Positions 47,260 through 58,900 of a DNA stretch of 64,000 nt are shown here, piece by piece; the stretch's first letter is position 1, and every line of letters starts with the position of its first letter. A program made the translations under genes and the position numbers. Source of the stretch: Leuctra nigra (taxonomy: Eukaryota; Arthropoda; Insecta; Plecoptera; Leuctridae); NCBI GenBank assembly GCA_934045905.1, contig OW203766.1, forward strand, positions 21,880,309-21,944,308, written 5' to 3'. The notes below the pieces were generated by a model. That model made no database searches. It saw only the letters and a list, made by a program, of their open reading frames with translations, and was not told the origin of the DNA.

Positions 47260-49957
47260 TCAAGGTAAAAGAAAGGAGTTTTGAATCCAATGATGATATG
47301 AAATTCCAGTGATCTAACAAAGTTGTATTTTTGTGGGGCATTGAGATTGAAGTCTGGAATCATAGCCACAGTAGTACCACATCCTTTCACTATTTAAAAA
47401 CTACTTCTTACATTTCTGTATAGTAATAGTGAATGGAATTACCTTCTACTACATTCATATGATTTTTACTCGTAACTAAAACACGCCAAATATAGAACCA
47501 CCCAATAACAAATCCAATCGATTCTAATATCTGTACCTTACTAAATTCACAAAATTATGTAGAGGTCCCCATTGTTTCTGCATTCGGTATTATGTATATT
47601 TTGACAAGTGTAAGGTTCGCATGCTGTCGTAATCGGTGCCTCAAACATTTTAACCCATCGTATTAAATTGAGCTGCTTTTAAGCCTCTATGATATGATAA
47701 GATAACTTATGCTTGAAATAAGGGATTACTATTTTGTTACAATTACTAATATTTTATTTGATCACTTGCTTGTACTCCAATGAAGTGTGAGACGTTGTAA
47801 ATCGGTGTAGTAACGTAACGTATTGTTGTACTGTGTGCTCTGTACCTAAAAGCAATACTACAATGTACTGGTAAGATCAGGCTCTTCATTCTTGGTTGTT
47901 TAGAGTATTGAAATAATATTCAATACAGGACGTTCTAGTTAAATTAATATTAGAAATACATGTTTATAACAAAATTTACCAAATGTGTTACTCGCTATCT
48001 TACTTTTGGAAATTCATTCTGTCTTTAATTCTGTTCTTTTTATTGTAAACAGAAACTATTTCATTTCATTTGTGAATAAAAATAACAGAAAAATCAAAAC
48101 TGAATGAATTTCAATGAGAATCTGAGTAATAAATTAATACCTACTCTGCTAATCAACAATATTAGGTAATGTAAATGATTTAAATTCTACACAATAACTT
48201 GGTTAAACGATTGTTAGTAAAGGCTATTAATTTCATGGCCATGCCTTGTTTTTTATTGTTGATATTTTGTCATTACATATTCAGATTAATTTATTTTAGG
48301 ATAGGTATGTATTATAATTATTATTGTATCCCTTTTAAGGTGCTATAATGTTTTAATTGTAGATAAATGACAAGAGCTTGTTACCCAATCACTCCATGAA
48401 TTCACAGAATGGTTTGATTTTAATATTAATTAATTACAAAAGTAGGTACCAAAATTGCCGTGATCAGAAATGCTATGTATTTGTGAATTGTGAAGTAAAT
48501 ATCAACTAACATACTTCCCGATGCTTGTGAGTAACTAATGTGAGGAATTATACCTATTGATTGAACTATAATTTAAATTTGCGTGCCTACTACATATAGC
48601 ATACACCGTAGTTGGATGGCAGTAGATGTTCTGTTGCTCATAAACCATGAATAATTATATATTCACATCAGAACTCTATGGATTGTTAAAATAAAATATA
48701 ATATACATTTATTGGAAATTGGTTAAACTTATTCCTCTAAGCTATCTCCCTTCAAACTATCAAATTGTATCAGCACACTCAATATGTTTGTTCGTTTGAC
48801 AAATCCAGTGCCAGTTCGAGCAAGAGCAGGTTCAGAGCAGAACAACATTGGATGATGTCATTTTTAGGCCCGAGCAACTTCGAGCATTTGCTTTTTTGGT
48901 AGCAGATGAACGGACATTTCTTGTTTTAGCGCCATTTGTAAATACATGATTGATTACGGACATATTAATTAATACGTATATTCTGACAGAATATCAAAGA
49001 TATAATTATTAACAATATTACTACTTTGTGTTGAAACAATACTATTACTAAAAGTATGTCGCCACATTACTATCTTTGTAATAATATTTTGTAATTCAAA
49101 TCAAAATCTTCGTACTTCCTGCTCGTGCATTACTCACTCCGGCCAAAAAGTCTGAGTAGGAATATCTGCTCGATCGTTCTCGATTGCTCTGAACCGACCC
49201 TGCTCGATGGCAGCCGAATGACCACGAGCAGGCTGCTCGAAGTTGCTCGAATACAAACGAACGGCCATCGCGTGATCAGTGCTACTCCGAGCAGGCAAAT
49301 GAACAGACCTAATGCTAAATGTGGTACCACCTCAAATCATTGACTACCAAATACTCAAATTCTTTGTGGTGGAAGATTTACAATGCAAAATAGAGAAATT
49401 ATGTAGGTACCTAGTTGTTTACACATTTTTGGAAGTCAAATTATTGTTTCATTTAAAATTTTAAGTGGAAAAATGGTTAGGAATGGAAGTTACTTACTAT
49501 TATACCTCCATGGTTATATTATCATGGATGGTTATATTTTCTGCTAATTGTTCCTCCTCGTATGCATAACGAATTGAATTGAATAGCAGTCCAATCACTC
49601 CTCTCCTCATTATATTCATTGATTGATTCGAAGTGTGTAATGAATGATCTAGATGATCGTAGTCTAGAATCTACGATCAACCTAGAATAGATCGTAGGGT
49701 CACTCTTTCCATGATTTTAAAATATTCCCGCGCGTATGAGTACACACTTTTGACTTCGACGGTATTTCCGTTAATTTAACAACCAACCCAAACCAACCTT
49801 TCAAGTTTCCCATAATTCCCCTCCCTACTTCCGGCTACTTCGTTTGCAACTTTTGTCTTTTGTGGCATCCATTCACAAAGTATCGCGTCATCGTTGTTTT
49901 TCTGGTTTTGAAACTGTTAAAATCAGTGTTTAAAGTAGTACAATCACAAGTTATAAT
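47260..49957. other. VPS13 3' UTR and intergenic region before nonA
   Basis: Non-coding, AT-rich. AATAAA occurs at 48075-48080 and 48690-48695, either of which could be the VPS13 polyadenylation signal. At about 48780-49310 there is a region rich in CTCGA/GAGCA words (TTCGAGCAAGAGCAGG, GCTGCTCGAAGTTGCTCGA) with mirrored edges (GTTTGTTCGTTTG against CAAATGAACAGAC), probably a TIR element. The last 200 bp should contain the nonA promoter and 5' UTR, but no TATA box is evident. Confidence 0.5.
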
Positions 49958-52900
49958 ATGTCTGCTCCGGTTATAGACGTAAAGAAGGACGATTCTGTTG
50001 GTAATGGGCCTAATGCGAAGCCGGGTAATCCAAACAACGTTGGCCGCGGGGCCCAAGGTGGCGGCGGCGGCCGTGGTGGTGTTGGAGGTGGTCCCGGAGG
50101 ACGCCCAAGATATGATAACAACAACATCATGAACAAAGGCGGTCGGGGTGGGATCGGGGGAGGGCGAGGAGGCATTGGCGGTGGTCGTGGAGGCCGTTTT
50201 ACACCGAGAGATGATATCAAACCTCGCGGACCACCCGATGTAAGTTGCTTTGCACTCCATTAATGACGCACCAATTTCTAGGCTTTTCTGTAATGGCGGT
50301 GTCAGTAATTGTACCTATAGGGTGCTTTTTGTACCTATCTTAGTCCGTGGGCGCCCCAATGACCTACGTCCTATGCTTTCACCTACCAAAGTACCTACCT
50401 ACCTATAGGTAAATAGGTAAAGTAAATAGGTACCTACCTATAGGTAGGTACCTATTTACTTTTTATGGATCACTTGTTAAGTTGTAGGTAAGTGAGTTTA
50501 CCTTGGATTTAAGGTAGGCTACTAGATACCCCTAGAGGGAAAAAATCGTGTTTTTGAACTTAAACCCATTTTTAATGCTGCTATTGGCTCTCTTAACTCT
50601 TTGAAGCACAAATTATGACAATTAAAATTCTTTAAGAATTCGTAGATTTTTTCTATATTTTTGTTTATACCTAACGAATTAATTGCAAATTTCCTTAATT
50701 TTTATTTTATTTTTTTTCCAACCCGTTTGGTCAAAATTTTGTGGTATAATTTCTATACCACTGTGCAGGAAGGGACTGGGAATCACTTATAACTGAATTT
50801 ATTTTAGATTTCATAAATGCCAAATATTGTTTCTGAATTGTAAGGAAAGACATGTTTTACCATGTAATTCATCTTAACATGATTTATCTTCGTGTAACTT
50901 ATTAAATTAGTGTATTTAAGTTGGTAATTAATATAATTTTTCAATAATTGCAAAATAATGAAAGGAAAAACCATGGCACCATGTGGCCCCATGGTACCAT
51001 GTGAAAAACCATGGCACAGTGGTACCTTACAAGTAGCACAGGAAAATGCCCGATGAAGTTTCGAATCATTGCAAGGGGAACGACGTCTTCACTATCGCTC
51101 CGCTTCCGTTGTCCACCGTCGCTTCTTCCTCGCTTCTTCCGTCGCTTATTCCTCAGATTCAGATATGCATTCAATAGTTACCTCTGGTTGTCGAGAATCA
51201 TTGGCAACTCACATATATTATAGTTATTCTTTCAATACAAGGGTAGATTATAATTTAAAAAAGTAGGGTTATAGTTCGTGTGGACTGTTCATGCACGGTG
51301 GTATAGTTTCCGAACCACCTTGTTTGATAACAAATTAATTACCTTAATTAATAAATTTATACAATTGACACATCATAATATCAACAAACACCCTTTTATA
51401 CAAATGTTTTTATTGCAATATTGCGTAAAGTTATTACTTAGCAAAAATTATGACGTTTTCACATAAGTCTGCATCAGTTTACAGAAAACAAAAAAAATCC
51501 TTGGTTTCATACAAGGCTGTGACCGCTGTACAAGACCGCACCCTCCCGCCATCTCTCAGGCGCTGTCTGTACTACTTGACTAAGAATATAACGTGGTACT
51601 AAAACCATACCACTGTGCTTCAAAGGTAAAAAATAATTATTTTCAATGTGGTACGTTTTTAATACCACTGTGCTTCAAAGAGTTAAACAAAACAAGAGAT
51701 AAAACTAAAAAAAAATAAAAAATTAATAAATTAATTTTTAATTAATTTTTAATTACAAATATAATGGTATGCTCTTAACATGGATTGCTACGGTTGTGGT
51801 CAAGCTAGACTAATCTTTTAAACTGAATTGTAATCAGTACACATATGCAAATGTTCTGTGAGACCTAATTTGTTAAAATTGGTACCAGACAATTTAAAAA
51901 AAAATCTTAGAATTTGGCGAATCAATTTACAGTTTTTTTGTTATACAAAAACATACAATTGATTTTTTATTAATTTATCAGAAAAAGAAACACAATTTTT
52001 GGGCTCTACAGAACATGATCATTTGTCCACTCTGAAGAACAAAAAAAAAATGATGATTCTTACTTGAAATTTGGTATAGTTTTCTCATGTTAGAAGTTGA
52101 TAGTAATGTACTAAAATACAGTTTTGAGTAAATAACAGTTAGACTACACACTACACTGTTCTAGCCCAAGGTGGTTGAATAGGGGGAGGTAGCCTTGATC
52201 CATGTTAAAGAAAACTAGTGGGCGGAGCTTAGGGTATGACGCGTCTGAAGACTTGGCGCGGCAACTCACGCTCTTCGCCGTGCTAAAGAGCTCATCAAAA
52301 TTCGCTTTTACTTTTATAAGGATACATTTTAATTGACACATTGATATTTTGTGGAATTGTCAACCTATCTGCTGGTTGATAATGAATGAGACTAATGAAA
52401 ACGAGCCTAATACACCAAAGTACAGTGTAGTTTACTTTAGTCAAAAAATCATGCAAATTCAGATACTCGCATGGGAATGTGTCTACTTCCTAATTCTTAC
52501 AAGAGTAATTGATAAATGCTTAGCCCAAGATCCGATTATTAAGCTCTCAGAGTAATTAATTTAGTTATAGAATAATTAATTGTAATATTATTTAGTGTTT
52601 TTCAGAGCAAAATCACCTTTATGAAAGTTTTAAGAGCTTAAATAATTATAATTAATATAATTAATCTATCAATCGTTCCTATGCATTACAATGTTGATTA
52701 ATTGCATTTTTAACTTTAAAAATAATTAAAACTCTATAAATAATAATTAATCTCAGATTCCCAATATAATAATTTTTTTAAGTTTTTCCACAAGGATAAA
52801 TATTGAAATTATACTGAATAGGTATTATCATGCCACTTTAGTATTTTGGTTTAAATTGTAATTAAATTAAGTATTTATTTTGTAATTATTAAATTAATAA

Positions 52901-55900
52901 TTACAAAATCGATTGGGACCATGTCGTGTGACGTATCAAACTGAAGAATGTGGTAAACGCAATATAATTAAAGTGTTTTAAAATGGATCTTTTATTGTTA
53001 TTTGATACAGCAAGTTAATTAGCTAAGCTATACAATAATTAATAGGTACCTAAGTAGGAAAAATGTTTTTGATACTGCGCTGTAATTTTGAGAATTGGAT
53101 TTATATTCATCCAATGACAAAGCCGTAATTTCATGAGGAAAAATCATGCGTCTTAGTCACTTTTATTTGGAATTATAGAGAATGCAAATTTACCCAGGAG
53201 GCCAAGTCTTGAAACTTACGCCTTCAGGACGCAAACGCTCTCGGACGTCATAAAGTCCCATTTACTGTAAGAATGATCGCCATTGAAACATAAAGTCAAG
53301 CCACTTATTTGATTGGCATCCAGTAATCTATTGGAAACAATTTATTAACATTATAATTATAATTACAGATATTATACAGTCATAAAACCTTATTCAAAAT
53401 TAAGCTAAACAGTTCAAGGTAGATTTCAAGGTCATCATTCTTACATTAAATGGGACTTTATGACGTCCGAGAGCGTTTGCGTCCTGAAAGCGTAAGTTTC
53501 AAGACTTGGCCTGACCATAAAAATACAAATATGAGACAAGTTGGTACAACAAATTGCAAGTTGAAATTGTCGTAATTATTGTCGTGGACAGAGAGATAAT
53601 TTGAAGAGATGAAATAAGGATTTAATAAAATTATGTAATGTACCTACTCCACAAATATCATACCTTGTGGTTTATTCTCAATCAAAATTATACATCTAAT
53701 CAGCAATTATTTTTAATTATTGAACAAAATCTAATTTAACCACTACTAATAATAATATAATAATTATGGCATTATGGTATTTGTTACAACCATGATTAGA
53801 TAAATCATGATACATTCATCATAGGTACATAAATTTTGCAGTACCTTTAGCAGGAAAACCGAAGTCTTGATTGATTATAAAATTTACAAGTATTGAGCAA
53901 AATCTATCATTTGAATAATAATACTAATTATAATAACAACTAATTATGACATTGTGGTATTTGGTACAACCATGATTAGTTAAATTTTTGGCCTATTCCA
54001 TGATTTGGAAACCGGTGACATCTATAATGTGCTGATCGTCAGGACTTTTTCTTGTGTTCTGCGAGCTGTTATTGCATAGAACCACTGTACATCGTGTTCC
54101 CGGCATAGTGAAGTATGTACATCATGAATATCTACTATACAAGAATTGTAATACGTAAAAACAACGATTATGAAACACCTCGACGAACTAAGATGCACAC
54201 GGCTAAATGGCGAGACATACAATACAGCGAGCGCTTGACGACCCGCTAGAGACAGGTGGTCCACAGTGACGTCACACGCCCTGAGGCGAGTGGCGCGTAG
54301 TCCCTATGAATCGAAGCAACCTCCCCCTATTCACCGTCCTTGGTTCTAGCCATCGAATTGACTAGTTTCATACGTAGTGCCATCTACAGCGGTGGTCTTG
54401 TCGAAAAGCACTGTACAAAACGCGTAGATATATGGGTCATTCTCCACTAAATGGAATATTGAAGAAGCTAAATAATTTTTTAAATAATATGATTTTTTCT
54501 GCTTTTTATTTCATGGGGTCTTTGAAAATACTTGTTGAAGTATTATTAATTGCTCATCTGAGATCAAAATGAAATAATATAATTTACTGTGTTAATTAGA
54601 TTAGTGAAACATAGGGGAATGACGAAATTTTAGAGCTAGGGGAATGACGTACTGAGTTTAAATATGCTGCCAAATCTCTAGTAATACATTTTATGAGTTG
54701 AAATTTTGAGGTTATGTTTGGGTCACTATTATTATCACGTTTTAATTGCCAAAAAGTATGATTTCAACATAAGTACATAATTATAATCGAATAGGGGAAT
54801 GATGGAGAGAAAACATACGCCCCTGAAAATTGTAGCATTTTTGCTATTATAGCCACAATTATCATTCAAATCACATATTTCGAGTGTTCCTGGCTTGTCA
54901 GCACCATCAAGCTAGTTGCTACACCTTGACACATGTTAAATACCAACTGCAAATTATAATAAAAATATATATTAAAATGGCTTCAGAAAGATGCCAAAAC
55001 TCGGGACACGTTTTAATTACAGTTAAAACATAACATTTTATAAATGAATGTGAATTTGTTACATATGTCAAGATACACTATTAATAAGCTTAACATTCAT
55101 TTTTGGTACATTTAATTAATGTTCTTTAAGATATATGGCAAAATCAATGCTGGAAAACAGGGTGAGGGACAAGCTAGGGGAATGACTTTTGGGGGTATTT
55201 TGGGCTGTGATAATAACCTTACACTATGGCTGTAATTGTCAAGTAGCATCTATATAAAAATAAAAAAAATAAAAGCATAGATATTTTCTTTAATATCTAT
55301 ATTAAAAATGGACAGGACAAGAATATTCCATTTAGTGGAGAATGACCCACATGCACCAATTCCATTTTAGAAATTCTAAATTTTTCCGGGCCTACAAGGC
55401 CCGGACTCACTTTTTCCTAGGGGGTTCACCCCCCCCCCCAGTCCCCCCATATTATTCGCTAACAAATGAACAATTTTTCGGCAGAGGATGTAATACTAAA
55501 TAATTAATTGTAAATTAATTAATTAATTAATTAATTATTGTAAATGTTTAAAACAAAGATGACAAAACAATTAATAATATAGTGTATAAATATGAAAATG
55601 TAATATTTTGGGAAGTTATTGAATTTCTAGGGGTATCTAGTACCTTAAAGGCCTCTGGTGGCGATTTATTACAAATATGAGCTCTTGCTGTCTTGAACGT
55701 CGAGGCTTCATGAATTTTAATATGCATGTATTTTTGGGTCTCGTTAACGTGAACAACCGAGCTGTTCACATGAATTGATTAAAATGTTTAATCCAGTCGA
55801 CCTGTGGCTCTGATCGCAATCACAATGAGCAGCGTCTGACGCTCGGCCTCACGCTCATTAGAAGCTAAATCTGCAAGCATCTGCTGGCTGCATTTATGAG

Positions 55901-58900
55901 CAACTAAACTACTTATTTCAATTTCAAAATTATTCTGATTTCAGGCTCTTAAAATGGAGAAAAGTGCCGAAGGAGGTGACCTTGATGCCAGCCACGGGAG
56001 CCACACAAGCCACGGTGGTGGGATGGGCCGCGGGAGCCGAGGCGGTGGTAACCGTTACCGTGGTGGCGGCATGGGCATGGGAGGTGGAGGACGAGATGAT
56101 AACCGTGGACGGAATCAAGATGTGAGTTGTGTGCTTATTTACTGCTATTCAATAGTACCTTCCGTTGAGGTGTCACCTTGTCGGTGCATTTTTTGGGATG
56201 GATGAAAATGTGTGGAATTGTTATGGAAAAGTACCTTTAGAAAACGTTTATTAGCTTGCAATGATGAAAGCAATTACCGTTTGATAATCGTAGTGATATT
56301 AATGCTGGCTGCATTTATTCTGAGCAACTAGGTAGCCTACTTCATTTAATTTCACAATTAGGTAGTTACTTTTACCTAGGTTAATTAAAAATTTACCTTT
56401 CAATTATTTAGGATCGCTTAAATGAGCGTCTGCAAGCTATTGGCGGCGCCACTCACGATCTCCCACCATTGGATCTCGCGGAGAAAAAGTTTTCTGGAAG
56501 AAACCGACTCTACATCGGCAATTTGACAAACGATGTGTCCGAAGAAGAGATGACACAGCTTTTCCAACCATACGGCGAGATCGCTGAGCTGTTCGTGAAC
56601 AAGGAGAAGAACTTTGCTTTCATTCGTCTGGAGTATCGAGCTAATGCCGAGAAGGCCAAGAAAGAGCTTGATGGCATGATGAGGAAGGGACGGCCAATCA
56701 AGGTCCGATTTGCTCCGCACAGTGCCGCCATCAAGGTGAAGAATCTCACACAATGGGTCACCAACGAGCTGTTGGAGAGGGCTTTCTCTGCCTTTGGGGA
56801 GGTGAGTTCAAACCGATTACAGACCTACAAGGAGATTTCTGAATTTATAAGCAACTTCTTCGATATGGACAGGGACCTATGCACTGTTAACAAGAACTTC
56901 CAATAGTCATTGTTATTCACAGTCATTTTATGCTACCTTATGAAATAGTATGGTAGGTCACTTAAACTGGTTGATATTTTGTTGTACGTTTTGCACTTAA
57001 AAACTGAGACTTTGCAATTCTTTTGATAATGTATCCGATGGCTGGACAATGTATGGAAGAAAATGGGTGGGATTGTTATGAAAAGTATTTAGAAAACTTT
57101 TATTAGTAAGCTTGCAATGATGAAAACAATTACCGTTTGATAACAGTGATATTAATGCTGGCTGCATTTATTCTGAGCACTACTTCATTTAATTTAACAA
57201 TGAGTTACTTTTCCCCCCTTATTTGATTTACCTAATTTTCTACAGCCTTGGATGACTTATTATAACCAATGCTCTTTCAGATTGAACGAGCCATCATCAT
57301 TGTGGATGAGCGCGGAAAGTCGATGGGCGAAGGCATCGTGGAGTTCACCCGCAAGCCGGGAGCGATGCATGCTCTCCGCCGCTGCACGGACGGCTGCTTC
57401 TTCCTCACTGCGTAAGTACACAGCCACATTAGCAACATACCATAAGTTCTTAGAAATTGGTCAAATGAAATTCTATGTCCTTTGGTCTGAAATTTGGTTC
57501 AAAAATATGTTCATACATTTTATGAAGCAATGATGACAGTAATTACCGTTTGATATTTTGGTGATATTACAACTGGCTGTATTTTTATACACTGAGCTTA
57601 AAACGTAAGGTCACCTTTATCTGTGTTCAAAATATTTCAATGTCTACATCAAGTTCTGTTTCTCTTGCAGTTCTCTGCGACCGGTCGTGGTGGAGATCTT
57701 GGATTCTGTGGAGGACTTGGACGGCTATGCCGAGAGGAACTTGCCGAAGAAGACCCCGGACTACTACAAGGCTCGAGAGGTTGGCCCGCGCTTCGCCGCG
57801 CCGGGAAGCTTCGAGTACGAGTACGGCACGCGCTGGAAGCAGCTCTATGAGCTCAAGAAGCAGAAGGAAGAGGCGCTCAATCGCGAGATGAAGATGGAAG
57901 AGGAGAAGCTTGAGGCACAGATGGAATACGCCAAATACGAGCACGAGACAGAGAATCTGCGAGATCGTAAGTTGCGGTTCCTTCTATCCCTTCAAAATTA
58001 CATAATGTTTTTTAATTGCTGTACTATTGCTCATTTCATTTCTGCTTTTTTGTTTCGGTTGGACCTAGCTACAATAAAATTAAAATCTCATTGTTCAGTC
58101 TTCAACATATTTGTAAATGTATATATTCCGATCTCCTATATTTTCTAATGCTCAATTGCATTTAGATGAAATTGAGCTTGCCATAGCCGAATAACATACT
58201 ATTTGAACTTGATCTTTATTAAGCCTCAATCATTCTAATTAGACTGGGTACTTTAATTTATTAAAATTGTGATTGTAATTTACATGCAGTGCATGTTGAT
58301 TGATTTTGCTGACTGAGTGTTCGTTTGACTACAGAGCTGCGTCAGCGCGAGCAAGACCGCGACCGACAGAAGCGGGAGTGGGAGATGAAGGAGCGCCAGG
58401 CAGAGGAGCAGCGACGCAACGACGAGGATCTGATGCGCCGCCAGCAGGAGGAGATGCAACTGCGCATGCACCACCAGGAGGAGGAGCTCCGTCGGCGGCA
58501 GCAAGAGAACACTCTCTTCATGCAGGTGCGTTCCGTCCCCACCTCCCTTCCTCGACGCGTGTCAAGTGATGAGGCTATGATGAAAGTAATTACCGTTTGA
58601 TATCCCCGTGATATTATTACTGGCTGTATTTACTCTGAGCTCAATATAGCAAGTTAATTCTGGATCACCGTAAGCCATTGAAATGATCTTCAATTTCCTG
58701 CTATGTAGCAGTACATTTGTTAGCATTCTTCTTGATTTGGGATTGGGTTCAGAAAATTCATGATGATATCATAAATATAACAGCCTTCTGCCAGTCAATG
58801 AAATTCATGTGAGCATTGGTAGATTAATATAATAATAAAATGATAGGGGTGTGCGAATATTCGAACTTCGAAAATATTTGGTTCAAATATTCGATTTGGT

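Noticed and set aside
49835..50260. Minus-strand 141-codon frame rich in Thr/Pro opposite nonA exon 1
   Set aside because: Antisense of the GC-rich RGG-coding exon; no homology seen.
56802..56906. nonA exon 3 read-through giving a truncated protein ending at 56906
   Set aside because: The GTGAGT donor at 56802 is strong and splicing continues RRM2 perfectly into exon 4.
57967..58334. A possible snoRNA copy in nonA intron 5
   Set aside because: Searched by eye for ATGATGA, AATTACCG and CTGGCTG; none is present, so intron 5 seems to lack a copy.
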